From Treponema sp. (lineage in GTDB: Bacteria; Spirochaetota; Spirochaetia; Treponematales; Treponemataceae), in the NCBI GenBank assembly GCA_024695625.1, contig JAILHV010000111.1, forward strand, positions 1 through 45,358: a DNA stretch of 45,358 bases, read 5' to 3'. The translations under genes were made by a program, and so were the position numbers. Positions 1 to 7,891 of the stretch are shown one piece after another; position 1 is the stretch's first letter, and every line of letters begins with the position of its first letter. Below the pieces are notes generated by a model. The model saw nothing but the letters and a program-made list of their open reading frames with translations, made no database searches and was not told the DNA's origin.

Positions 1-106
1 TCGCACAAAGCTGGGCTGGAGCCAGAAAAATCAAGAATCCAAAGTAAAATAATACAAAAAGCTGTAAAAACCGCCTGCCGGCTCCCGAAACACCCCTGCC
101 GAACAT
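1..106 (-). CDS. Secreted protein of unknown function, N-terminus only
   Basis: Only the first 35 codons are inside the window. The ATG overlaps the stop of the LolA-like gene in a TGATG arrangement, so translation is probably coupled. The peptide opens with an Arg-containing n-region (MFGRGVSGAGRRF), then a Phe/Leu-rich core (LQLFVLFYFGFLIFLAPA), then AQLCA. This looks like a signal peptide, possibly a lipoprotein one at the Cys. As the last visible member of the FtsX/LolA-like operon it is plausibly the envelope cargo or partner of that system. That role is inferred from position; the mature protein is not visible. Confidence 0.6.
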   Translation of the reverse strand, partial: MFGRGVSGAGRRFLQLFVLFYFGFLIFLAPAQLCA

Positions 107-915
107 CATTTGCTCATCATTTCCACATATTTTTTAGTGTAAACAGTGTCGCTCTGCTTTGCAAAAGAGACGTTGGTAATGGTAATCTGTGTCTTTTCGT
201 ACTGCATCTTGCCGTCTATCTTTTTACCGCGAAGGTTGTCCACGATAAGCATTTTGTCAGGAACCGAATGAGAACCATACTTCTGGTAGGAAGGAATTGC
301 CATGGTGCGCAAAAGCTGACCAGAAAGGCTGTAGTCTTCCCTCTTGCGGATAAGGCCATCTTCCTTGGTAACCCAGAGCTTTACAGTAGGATAGTCTACG
401 TTCTTTGAAGAAGCCTTAAGCTCAAAAAGCACACAGTCCAGCTTGCCAAGCATTACGTCGGAAAACTTTTCTATAGAATAGTCAGTTGAAAAATGCTGGG
501 GTACAAGGTCCGAATTGTTTGCGTTTGATCCCTGGAACCTTTCGTGGGAGCTTGTAAAGACAAACTGCTTGTCTGCCGGGTCGTAGAACCAGATGCTGTT
601 GTCAAACTGCACGTATCCCTTGCCCTTGTCCTTTGCAGGGCCAGTTATAAGTATTGTATAGGACTGGGCAGAGTCACGGCGGTACATTATGGCCTGCACG
701 TTAGAGTTGCCCTGTCCCGGCTTGCTCTGAACCATAGAATAGTTTGCGGCAAAGTCGGAATCCTTAAAGGCTGTGCTCTGGTCGGTTTTCTTTAGCAAAT
801 TCTTTGCCTGCGCCGCTGTGGTTCCCTGGGCATGCAATGCAGGTGCATAAAAGGCAGAAAGTGCGGCGAGCATAAAAGAAGCGTAAATAAATGAAGCTTT
901 AGATATAATTTTCAT
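106..915 (-). CDS. LolA-like outer membrane lipoprotein-sorting protein
   Basis: A 269-residue exported protein with a signal peptide ending near ALHAQG. The rest resembles COG2834 / LolA_like periplasmic proteins: a chain of beta strands with the typical segments 'YVQFDNSIWFYDPADKQF' and 'KLWVTKEDGLIRKRE'. In this family an incomplete beta barrel carries lipids or lipoproteins across the periplasm. An in-frame TTG lies at 921, but ATG 915 is preferred because AGGAG sits 8 bases upstream and the signal peptide starts cleanly there. It lies 11 bases after an FtsX-type permease and overlaps the next secreted gene, so it probably works with the permeases in moving envelope components. The family is fairly sure; the cargo is unknown. 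Confidence 0.82.
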   Translation of the reverse strand: MKIISKASFIYASFMLAALSAFYAPALHAQGTTAAQAKNLLKKTDQSTAFKDSDFAANYSMVQSKPGQGNSNVQAIMYRRDSAQSYTILITGPAKDKGKGYVQFDNSIWFYDPADKQFVFTSSHERFQGSNANNSDLVPQHFSTDYSIEKFSDVMLGKLDCVLFELKASSKNVDYPTVKLWVTKEDGLIRKREDYSLSGQLLRTMAIPSYQKYGSHSVPDKMLIVDNLRGKKIDGKMQYEKTQITITNVSFAKQSDTVYTKKYVEMMSK

Positions 916-932
916 ATTCAATACTCCTAAAA

Positions 933-2234
933 TTAGGCTGTTGTTGCAAACGCGTTCACAGGACTAATGTGAACAATGTTTCGTATGGTAAACAACACAG
1001 ATAATATCGTAGTTACAGCTATAATTCCCAAGAGCAAAAGCCACTTTGCAGGGTTAAATTTCGGCAAAAGGCGGCCTGCGGTAAGGAAAATGTCAAAGGC
1101 CGGTATTACTGAAAGGTTCAGGTAGGAAACAAGCAGGGAAATAAGACCGGCAAGCACAATCCCGCAAATGAATCCCGCAAGCAAAAGGAAGAGGGTCTCA
1201 AAAAGGAAGACTTTCTTAACTCCCCGGCTGTTCATTCCTATTGCGCGGTATATGCCTATCTCCGTAATCCGCTTCATTACGATTACGCGGTAGGTGCTGC
1301 CTATTCCTACTGCTATTATAGCAACTAAAATCACCGTTATAAGCAGGGTAACAAAAGAAAGGGCTTTTATTACCATCTGCAGGTCCTTGATGTTGGCGTC
1401 CAGAGTGATAAGGGCATATATTGGCTTTGGAGTAACGTTGTCAAAAAGAACGGCGTAAAAACTCTGCTTGTCGTCCGTAAGGGGGAACATGTTGAATTCC
1501 TTCTCCAAGCCGGACTGAAGCTTAAGAACTTCCTTTTCAGAAGGGGTACGCTTTCCGTAGTTAAGGCAGATTCTGTTGGTATAGTTTTCAGAATATCCGC
1601 TTGCGGTGCGAAGGCTCTGTATGTCTATGTAGGAAGTGTACATGCCAAAAAGGCTTGAGTCCTGAAAGATTCCGGTAACCACAAGGTTTATCGTGTTGGT
1701 GTAGTTGCCTATGGTATAGAGCTGCAGGGTAATCATGTCGCCTGCATGGATTCCAAGGCGGCGGGCTATAGGCTCAGAAATAATCATCGTGTTGCGCTCA
1801 GGGGAAATGCTTGCTCCACCTTCAACAAAGGTAAAGCTTGAGAACAATTCCTCTTCGGCTTCAAAATCAACACCCTTAAAAACTCTCTGGCGGATTTTCT
1901 GCCCCTCGTAGTAAAAGGCGGAATTTCTTGCGTCGTAGTCAAAGCGGGTGTAGAATTTTACGTCGTCTGCAACAAGGGGTTTTATCTTTTCTATAAACTC
2001 CCCCGGATTCTTTATGTCAAAGTTGTTGGAGCCGCCCATAAACTGAAGGTCTCCACCGTAATAGAGCTTGGCTCGCTGGTGCACGGCCTGAACCATTCCA
2101 TCGGTAATCAGTATGGAAGCAAGGATTATGGCAACTCCAAAAAGACAGACCGCAAAAAGAGAGCGGTACTGGGCCCTGTTCTGCAGGATAGACTTAACTG
2201 CCAGGTTTGCATAGAATTTTGCCTTGGAAAACAT
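933..2234 (-). CDS. FtsX-like ABC transporter permease (second of pair)
   Basis: A 433-residue MacB/LolC/FtsX-type permease. One N-terminal membrane helix (about residues 20-40) is followed by a large periplasmic MacB-like domain. Three C-terminal helices follow, with the family signature region 'YRVIVMKRITEIGIYRAIGM'. The open frame extends upstream to 2507, but ATG 2234 is chosen: it overlaps the stop of the upstream permease in a TAATG, and the protein then begins with the expected short cytoplasmic stretch. It probably forms a heterodimer with the preceding gene and is powered by an ATPase encoded elsewhere, because none is adjacent. The likely role is lipoprotein or envelope export with the LolA-like protein. 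Confidence 0.85.
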   Translation of the reverse strand: MFSKAKFYANLAVKSILQNRAQYRSLFAVCLFGVAIILASILITDGMVQAVHQRAKLYYGGDLQFMGGSNNFDIKNPGEFIEKIKPLVADDVKFYTRFDYDARNSAFYYEGQKIRQRVFKGVDFEAEEELFSSFTFVEGGASISPERNTMIISEPIARRLGIHAGDMITLQLYTIGNYTNTINLVVTGIFQDSSLFGMYTSYIDIQSLRTASGYSENYTNRICLNYGKRTPSEKEVLKLQSGLEKEFNMFPLTDDKQSFYAVLFDNVTPKPIYALITLDANIKDLQMVIKALSFVTLLITVILVAIIAVGIGSTYRVIVMKRITEIGIYRAIGMNSRGVKKVFLFETLFLLLAGFICGIVLAGLISLLVSYLNLSVIPAFDIFLTAGRLLPKFNPAKWLLLLGIIAVTTILSVLFTIRNIVHISPVNAFATTA

Positions 2235-3697
2235 TACACCTGCCTCCTCATGGCCTCTACCGGAGTAGCCTTCAGAGCAACCCTTACCGGATAGACACAG
2301 CCAACCACGGCAAGCACAAGTGAAAGCACAAGGTTCTGGATTGCGTTGGAAGCGGTAATGGCAAAGGTAAGAGTCTTTCCGCCAAAAAGCTGCATAAGAT
2401 AGGTGTTGGAAATGCCAATCTGGGCCTTTTGCAAAAGCAAGGCAAATAAACAGCCCAAAATGCAGCCTATGATTCCAGAAGTCACGGTAAGAAGAGATGT
2501 CTCGCAAAGGAATTCCTTAATCACAAAGCCCCTCTTTGCACCCAGGGCGCGTATGGTTCCTGTCTCACCGATTCTGGAAATGGAAGAAACCGTAAGCGTA
2601 TTGTTCACAACTATAAAGCCTGTAAGAAGGATAAGCACAATGCCAATGTTGAATATGATGCGAAGGTAAAAAGAAATGTAAACAGAACCGCCGGCCGCAT
2701 CCCGCCAGTTAACGGCCTGAACTGCCCACTCGTTCTCCCTAAAGGCCTTGTTCAGCGTCTTGATAAGCTTTTTGTCGCTAACAGAACCGTCTGTCATGCA
2801 AATCAAATATGACCAAACGGAACTTTCCGAACTGGAAGCTGTCTTTTCACTTGATGCCTCTGGTGATGGGGAAGAAGCAAGAGAAAGCTCCGGTCCACCT
2901 TCAGCCTCCTTGCCGTCAAAATCCGAAGCATCACCAAAAAGGTCGTCAATGGAAGAATTCTCTTCTATAAGATTAATCTGCGACTCCTGAATCTCCGCCG
3001 TATCAGAAAAGTCCTGCATTCCAACAAGGTCACGCAAGGTTTGCGGAGAAACAAGGGCTATCTTTGAAAGAGTGGGGTTCTGAGAATCGTAAGTGTAGAC
3101 CCCGGTAAGCGGAACAGAGCGTATGGAAAAAGAAACGCCGTCTCCGGCAATAATCTGAACTTCACTGCCAATGCCAAGGTTTGCTCCAGTATCATTGTTG
3201 ATTCTTTCAAGGGTCTCTTCGCTAAGCATAAGCCCAGCCTCTCCGTCCGCAAAGGCACGCCCCCCGGTTATGGTAATACTGGACATGGTGCCCGCGTACT
3301 TTTCACCGGGAACCCCAAAAAGTGACACAGGAACCCTTGTGTCATTAACGTTCATTGCGGCAAAACCTGTAACCTGCGGCACAACAGCCTTTATTCCGTC
3401 CGTAGCAGAGGCAAGATCCCGAATTTTAGCATAGGGAATTAGCGTTGGAATTTCAGAAAGGGAACCGGTCACAGGCGTTTCGTCCCCAAAAAGGCTAAGG
3501 GGAAAGTCCACCTTTGGCCGAAGGACTATGTTTCCTGTAAAACTGTTAATAAAAGTACGCTCCAAACCGTGATCCGTACCATCAAACACGGCATTAGAAA
3601 CAAAAAGCAGCGCAATCGCAAACGAGATAAAGAGTATAATTACAAGAGAACTTTTCCGTGAAATGACGTTTTTTAGCGCCAACCTAAGAGCATACAT
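2234..3697 (-). CDS. FtsX-like ABC transporter permease (first of pair)
   Basis: A 487-residue permease of the same MacB/FtsX class, with one N-terminal helix, a periplasmic domain and three C-terminal helices ('TLTVSSISRIGETGTIRALG' is the typical cytoplasmic loop). An in-frame ATG at 3721 would add eight residues. 3697 is preferred because 'MYALRLALKNVISRK' is the usual start of such permeases, although neither site has a strong ribosome binding site. The periplasmic part carries a Ser/Ala/Glu-rich low-complexity insert near residues 258-290. Its stop overlaps the start of the next permease. No ATPase gene lies upstream: the next gene is a methyltransferase. Confidence 0.83.
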   Translation of the reverse strand: MYALRLALKNVISRKSSLVIILFISFAIALLFVSNAVFDGTDHGLERTFINSFTGNIVLRPKVDFPLSLFGDETPVTGSLSEIPTLIPYAKIRDLASATDGIKAVVPQVTGFAAMNVNDTRVPVSLFGVPGEKYAGTMSSITITGGRAFADGEAGLMLSEETLERINNDTGANLGIGSEVQIIAGDGVSFSIRSVPLTGVYTYDSQNPTLSKIALVSPQTLRDLVGMQDFSDTAEIQESQINLIEENSSIDDLFGDASDFDGKEAEGGPELSLASSPSPEASSEKTASSSESSVWSYLICMTDGSVSDKKLIKTLNKAFRENEWAVQAVNWRDAAGGSVYISFYLRIIFNIGIVLILLTGFIVVNNTLTVSSISRIGETGTIRALGAKRGFVIKEFLCETSLLTVTSGIIGCILGCLFALLLQKAQIGISNTYLMQLFGGKTLTFAITASNAIQNLVLSLVLAVVGCVYPVRVALKATPVEAMRRQV

Positions 3698-3721
3698 CGC
3701 GCCTATCTTACTACATTGCAA

Positions 3722-4064
3722 AAAAAATTACAATGACAATTAAATAGCCTTAAGAGTATACATGAGGGGGAAAGCCTTCCCCCTGGCCTCAGCCCAAGGT
3801 CTTCGGCACACCCCCTTCTGCGGGGCAACCCCTTTGCAAAGCCCCGCAACGCCCCAAAATTAATAGAAGTTAGAAATATGAATCGCGAGTTACAAAGTAA
3901 CTCGGTAGCTCGCGTAGCGAGCGGACAACGCCTGCTAAAATTGATGGCAAGTTCGCATATAATTATCGCGACTGCCCCCGAACGGTCGCTGAGCTTGTCG
4001 AAGCGTGATTCGCAGTCTAAAAAGCTACACTTACTACAGTTCAAACAATCTCTCCTGCTAAAAT
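3722..4064. other. Intergenic region with G-rich hairpins, no gene
   Basis: No convincing gene. It holds a perfect 8-bp hairpin at 3765-3784 (AGGGGGAA, loop AGCC, TTCCCCCT). A second at 3819-3848 has TGCGGGGC pairing with GCCCCGCA. The sequence CGGTCGCTGAGCTTGTCGAAGCG region lies at 3983-4005. The region follows the methyltransferase stop and precedes the permease start on the minus strand. Confidence 0.6.
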
Positions 4065-4715
4065 TTACAACGAAGCCCTAAGCGTATGTGTCGCTCCCCA
4101 GCTTTTAAGTTCCTCCACAGAGGAAAAACCGGCCTCAAGAAGGGCTTCTGTCTCGTGGGCCACCATCAGCGGAGTGTCGTAGTGGTAGAATTCACCGTCG
4201 AGAAGGTTCTGCTCCTTTCGCAAGCGCAAAAGCTCCCCGCGCAAAAAAGACTCCTCTTCATCAGAAGAGACAAAATAGTCAGTAAGAATAAAATACCCGC
4301 CAGGTTTTAGAGCCTTCCTAAGCTTTACATAAAGCGGAATCTTTTCCTCTTTAGTAAAATGATGCAAAGACTCAACGGAAAGAGCCGCATCAAAACGACT
4401 CTCTCCAAAAGGCAGCTCAAAATAGGAACCAAGGACAAGCTCAATCTCCCTGCCCGCAAATTTATCCCGCAAAAAATCCAGCATTCCCTTGGCAAGATCA
4501 ATTCCCGTAACCACCGCAGCCGGATTCAGCCTAAAAAACTCCTCCAGCTCAAGCCCAGTACCGCAGCCCAAATCCAAGACCCTTGCCCCTGCATTTCTTG
4601 GCAAACAGGCAGCCGTAAAAGGATAAAACTCCCGCGCAGACTCAATCGTATTCATCTGATGCTCTTCATAGCCATCCAAGCGGGCATTAAAAAATTCACC
4701 CATCTTTTCCAACAT
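4065..4715 (-). CDS. Class I SAM-dependent methyltransferase
   Basis: A 216-residue Rossmann-type methyltransferase. Motif I is 'VLDLGCGTGLELEEF' near residues 45-60, the acidic ribose-binding residue lies in 'VTGIDLAKGML', and 'FDAALSVESLHHF' followed by 'ALKPGGYFILTDYF' are motifs IV-VI of the UbiE/small-molecule type. AAGGAAAG lies upstream of ATG 4715 at proper spacing. The substrate cannot be read from sequence. The gene stands alone, divergent from gdhA, so context does not help. It could act on a small molecule, a lipid or RNA. Confidence 0.8.
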   Translation of the reverse strand: MLEKMGEFFNARLDGYEEHQMNTIESAREFYPFTAACLPRNAGARVLDLGCGTGLELEEFFRLNPAAVVTGIDLAKGMLDFLRDKFAGREIELVLGSYFELPFGESRFDAALSVESLHHFTKEEKIPLYVKLRKALKPGGYFILTDYFVSSDEEESFLRGELLRLRKEQNLLDGEFYHYDTPLMVAHETEALLEAGFSSVEELKSWGATHTLRASL

Positions 4716-4834
4716 TTTTTTCTTTCCTTAATAATAGCTTTCTTTTGCAAAGTCAGTATAGCAGAAAATTCTTTTCTTAACATTAGAATAATTGTAAAAA
4801 AAAACACGGAGAACAGTTCAGGGCTTCCACTCCC

Positions 4835-4927
4835 AGAAAAATCTGTCAGAAACGCCTCAGTTGCGCGTACAAGGTATTAGACTCGCTACGCTCGCACGCG
4901 CAAAGGGCATTTCTGCCAGATTTTTCT
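4835..4927. repeat. Long imperfect inverted repeat between divergent genes
   Basis: The outer arms, 4835-4856 and 4906-4927, are complementary over about 22 bases with two mismatches (AGAAAAATCTG T/G CAGAAA C/T GCC). An inner perfect 8-bp arm follows (TTGCGCGT at 4861-4868 with ACGCGCAA at 4896-4903). It lies between the divergent starts of the methyltransferase and gdhA, so it cannot be a terminator for either gene. Confidence 0.7.
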
Positions 4928-5042
4928 TCCGTTACACCCAAATTTGATTTCCTGCATTGCTTTCCTAAAAAATAGGTTTTAAAAGTTTATTTCTATGCTT
5001 CCCCCACACACAAAAGACTGCCACAAGAAAAATACAAAAAAT

Positions 5043-5056
5043 TGCATAAATATGCA
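5043..5056. promoter_or_regulatory. Candidate operator palindrome upstream of gdhA
   Basis: TGCATA-AA-TATGCA is a perfect 6+2+6 palindrome about 85 bases upstream of the gdhA start. AT-rich promoter-like sequence follows (TTTACA at 5066, TATATT at 5092, though the spacing is long). It may be a transcription factor site; this is inference from symmetry and position. Confidence 0.35.
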
Positions 5057-5104
5057 CAGTCTTTATTTACAAAGAAATAAAAATACTTTAGTATATTGCT
5101 AGCA

Positions 5105-5123
5105 CCTGCGGAGAAGACGCAGG
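5105..5123 (+). other. Leader hairpin before the gdhA ribosome binding site
   Basis: CCTGCG at 5105-5110 pairs perfectly with CGCAGG at 5118-5123 around a 7-base loop. It ends just before the AAGAGG ribosome binding site of gdhA. It could stabilise the mRNA or tune translation. Confidence 0.45.
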
Positions 5124-5139
5124 GCTAAGAGGTTATAAT

Positions 5140-6495
5140 ATGGAATACAATATTAAGAACGCTTACTGCAAACGTGTATGGGACGAAATCAGCGCACGCT
5201 ATGCAGATCAAGGACACTTTCTCCAGGCTGCAGGCCTTGTTCTCGAAACAATTTCTCCGGTTGTAGACAAAATGCCGGAACTGGAAAAGAATGCCGTTCT
5301 TGAGCGCTTTGTAGAACCGGAACGCATTATCATGTTCCGTGTTCCGTGGACAGATGATCAGGGAAAAGCACACGTAAACCGTGGCTTCCGTGTTCAATTC
5401 AACAGTGCAATCGGACCTTACAAGGGAGGCTTACGCTTTAGCCCGGAAGTTGGTCTTGATGTATTGAAATTCCTCGGATTCGAACAGGTCTTAAAGAATT
5501 CCCTTACAACACTTCCTATGGGTGGCGGTAAAGGTGGTTCTGACTTTGACGCACACGGAAAGAGCGATGCAGAAGTTATGCGTTTCTGCCAGTCTTTCAT
5601 GACAGAGCTCCAGCGCCACATTGGCCCTGACACAGACGTTCCAGCCGGTGACAAGGGTGTTGGCGGACGCGAAGTTGCATATATGTTCGGTCAGTACAAG
5701 AGACTCCGCAACGAATACACAGGCGTTCTTACTGGAAAGGGCCTCGCATTCGGCGGTTCACTTGCCCGTACAGAAGCTACAGGCTACGGTCTTATCTACT
5801 TTGCAGACTGCATGCTCAAGAAAATCGGAAAGGACTTCAAGGGCAAGACATGCATCGTATCTGGAGACGGAAACGTTGCACAGTACGCCGTAGAAAAGCT
5901 CACACAGCTTGGCGGAAAGGCAATCACAATGTCAGACTCTTCAGGATACATCCTTGACGAAGACGGAATCGACGCAGAAAAGCTCGAATTCGTAAAGCAG
6001 TTCCGCGCAGAGCACAAAAAGATTGATGAATACGTTAAGAAATATCCAAAGGCAAAATTCTTCAAGGGAGAAAAGCCTTGGGGCGTAAAAGCCGACCTTG
6101 CATTCCCATGCGCAACTCAGGATGAAATCTATCTTGAAGACGCACAGAAGATGGTTGCAAACGGAGTATGGCTTGTAGCAGAAGGTGCAAACATGCCTAC
6201 ACGTGCAGAAGCAATCGACTACTTCCAGAAGAACAAGGTTATGTTCGCTCCTGGAAAAGCTTCCAACGCAGGTGGTGTTGCAGTTTCCGGTCTCGAGATG
6301 AGCCAGAACTCAGAACGCCTCAGCTGGAGTTTCGAAGAAGTAGACGCAAAGCTCAAGCAGATTATGACCAACATCCACGACAACGCTTACGAGACAGCCA
6401 AGAAGTACGCCACAGAAGGTGACTACGTAGCAGGCGCAAACATCGCAGGCTTCGTAAAAGTAGCCTCCGCCATGGTAGCTCAGGGATTGGTATAA
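5140..6495 (+). CDS. gdhA: NADP-specific glutamate dehydrogenase
   Basis: A 451-residue enzyme, the usual length of the hexameric bacterial NADP-dependent family (about 450). It reductively aminates 2-oxoglutarate to glutamate in the cytoplasm, the main ammonium assimilation step in many gut anaerobes. Signatures seen: 'GPYKGGLRF' substrate loop, the catalytic-lysine segment 'LPMGGGKGGSDFD', 'DVPAGDKGVGGREVAYMFG', and the dinucleotide-binding fold from 'CIVSGDGNVAQYAVEKL'. The C-terminal 'APGKASNAGGVAVSGLEMSQNS' is typical. AAGAGG lies 7 bases before ATG. It is monocistronic: a strong terminator follows and the neighbours face away or converge. A hairpin and a palindrome precede it and may be its control elements. 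Confidence 0.96.
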   Translation: MEYNIKNAYCKRVWDEISARYADQGHFLQAAGLVLETISPVVDKMPELEKNAVLERFVEPERIIMFRVPWTDDQGKAHVNRGFRVQFNSAIGPYKGGLRFSPEVGLDVLKFLGFEQVLKNSLTTLPMGGGKGGSDFDAHGKSDAEVMRFCQSFMTELQRHIGPDTDVPAGDKGVGGREVAYMFGQYKRLRNEYTGVLTGKGLAFGGSLARTEATGYGLIYFADCMLKKIGKDFKGKTCIVSGDGNVAQYAVEKLTQLGGKAITMSDSSGYILDEDGIDAEKLEFVKQFRAEHKKIDEYVKKYPKAKFFKGEKPWGVKADLAFPCATQDEIYLEDAQKMVANGVWLVAEGANMPTRAEAIDYFQKNKVMFAPGKASNAGGVAVSGLEMSQNSERLSWSFEEVDAKLKQIMTNIHDNAYETAKKYATEGDYVAGANIAGFVKVASAMVAQGLV

Positions 6496-6509
6496 TAAAT
6501 ATCCAGCAA

Positions 6510-6572
6510 AGCGAGTTTTAACGGTTTTTGCGCAGCAAAAATTGACGCAGTGCGGCAAAGTTAAAACTCGCT
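6510..6572. repeat. Nested inverted repeat downstream of gdhA
   Basis: AGCGAGTTTTAAC at 6510-6522 pairs perfectly with GTTAAAACTCGCT at 6560-6572. Inside it TTTTTGC pairs with GCAAAAA around a 3-base loop (6525-6541). It precedes the gdhA terminator and has no T-run of its own. Confidence 0.7.
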
Positions 6573-6600
6573 AAGCAAGCGCAACTTTCGACTTGCCAAC

Positions 6601-6658
6601 AAAAACCCCGCCGGCAAAGTGGAGCAAAATCTTCAAATGCCAGCGGGGCTTTTTTTTT
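6601..6658 (+). terminator. Intrinsic terminator of gdhA, possibly bidirectional
   Basis: CCCCGCCGGCA (6606-6616) pairs with TGCCAGCGGGG (6638-6648) with one mismatch and is followed by nine Ts from 6650. Five As lie on the 5' side, so it could also stop minus-strand transcription. Confidence 0.85.
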
Positions 6659-6803
6659 GCAAAAAAAACTTATATAGTGCTTACTGAAAAAAAGTTAACT
6701 ACAAAAAGAAAAAAGTTAAAAACACTGAAAAAACTTGCACTGGTCTCCAAAGAAAATAGCCTGTATCAGGATGAAAATTACAGTGAATAAAAGAATCCGG
6801 GTT

Positions 6804-6843
6804 CTTAGGCATATCGCGATACGTTGAGCGATATGGCCCTAAG
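6804..6843. repeat. Hairpin in the gdhA / MCP spacer
   Basis: CTTAGGCATATCGC (6804-6817) pairs with GCGATATGGCCCTAAG (6828-6843), with two bases bulged. It is part of a run of hairpins in the 476-base spacer between the converging gdhA and MCP genes. The spacer shows no gene. Confidence 0.6.
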
Positions 6844-6867
6844 CCGTGCCGGAAAAGGGAGGGGTTT

Positions 6868-6916
6868 AAGGGGAGGGAAAAACCTCGCTTCGGAGTAGGG
6901 TTTTTTCCCTCCCCTT
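6868..6916 (-). terminator. Strong hairpin, probable terminator of the FIST/MCP operon
   Basis: AAGGGGAGGGAAAAACC (6868-6884) pairs with the complementary arm at 6898-6916 (GGG, six Ts, CCCTCCCCTT) around a 13-base loop. It lies about 55 bases after the MCP stop. A smaller perfect hairpin, CAAGGG-TACT-CCCTTG, lies closer at 6928-6943. There is no long pure T-run, so the terminator role is inferred. Confidence 0.5.
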
Positions 6917-6971
6917 AGTTTGGGGTCCAAGGGTACTCCCTTGAAAAGAGTTTTTCAGTAAACACTATATT

Positions 6972-7868
6972 CTATTCCTCTATCTTGTGATTCTGAATGT
7001 AGTCAAAGAGCTTGTTCATCTGCAGGAGGAAGGAAAGCCTGTCGTTCATCATGATGGAGGCATCCGTTTCGCGGCGGACAATTTCGTTTACCTGCATGAT
7101 GTTGGAATGTTCAACTTCCTTAGAAGAGCGCATGATGTTTTCCTGGTTGGCCTTGATGTCCTGGTACATGGACTCGGTGGCATCTGCATTGTGCATGGAG
7201 TCGGTTTTAATTTCTTCAAGGGAAGAACTGGAATCTTTCGTAAGGCTTCTTATCTGGTTAAGGAATTCATCGTACTGGGCATTGCTCCTTACAACGGTCG
7301 CAACCCTTCTGTTGAGTTCCTCGATATGCTGGCCAATGTCAAGCGACGTGGAGCGCGTCTGTTCGGAAAGCTTCTTAACCTCGTTTGCAATGATGCGGAA
7401 TCCTGCACCGGCACTACCTGCATGGGCTGCTTCTATAGAGGCGTTAAAGGAAAGCAGGTTTGTCTGGTCAGAAATATTCTGGATGTTCTCTACAAAGCCG
7501 CGGATTTTTTTGATGAATTCTTCAAGCTCGTTCATCTCGCGGTCCATCTCGTGGCGCTTTTTCTGAATCTCGTCCATCTTTCTGTTGAGTTCTTCCAGCT
7601 GCGAATAGATGCCGTCTATTTTTACAGAACTCTTCTGAATGGATTCAAGGATTTCCTGAGTGGTGTCCCTTATCCTAAGGCTTGTATCAGAAAAATCCTG
7701 CAAAGCTTCCGACTGCTTTTTGTATATGCCGTCTTCAGAAGTAAGGTTGTCCAGATAACTGCGCAAAAATGAATTTCCGTCATTCTCGCGGCTAGCCATG
7801 TCCATAAGAATTTTTGTTATGTCAAAGCCTGCCTGAACAAGCGTCTGTTTGCTGTATGTCTGTTCCAT
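6972..7868 (-). CDS. Soluble methyl-accepting chemotaxis-type signal transducer
   Basis: 298 residues with no membrane segment and no recognisable sensor domain. The protein is almost entirely coiled coil. The highly conserved MCP hairpin tip that binds CheA/CheW is clear near residues 134-175 ('DQTNLLSFNASIEAAHAGSAG', then GFRIIANEVKKLSEQTR). It is therefore a cytoplasmic transducer, short for the family. AAGGAAG lies 6 bases before ATG. It sits 23 bases after the FIST-domain gene on the same strand, so FIST probably supplies the sensory input in trans. It likely signals to the flagellar CheA/CheY pathway. Identity is sure; the ligand is unknown. Confidence 0.88.
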   Translation of the reverse strand: MEQTYSKQTLVQAGFDITKILMDMASRENDGNSFLRSYLDNLTSEDGIYKKQSEALQDFSDTSLRIRDTTQEILESIQKSSVKIDGIYSQLEELNRKMDEIQKKRHEMDREMNELEEFIKKIRGFVENIQNISDQTNLLSFNASIEAAHAGSAGAGFRIIANEVKKLSEQTRSTSLDIGQHIEELNRRVATVVRSNAQYDEFLNQIRSLTKDSSSSLEEIKTDSMHNADATESMYQDIKANQENIMRSSKEVEHSNIMQVNEIVRRETDASIMMNDRLSFLLQMNKLFDYIQNHKIEE

Positions 7869-7891
7869 GATTCACTTCCTTATTAATGCCC

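Noticed and set aside
2235-2507. N-terminal extension of the second permease
   Set aside because: It overlaps the upstream permease in another frame, and the TAATG overlap gives a clean start at 2234.
3703-4044. Open frame of 113 codons on the minus strand
   Set aside because: It lies on hairpins and the CTGAGC-type palindrome, has no ribosome binding site and no protein-like composition.
6593-6790. Small Lys-rich open frame after gdhA
   Set aside because: It starts in the gdhA terminator and crosses its T-run; low complexity only.
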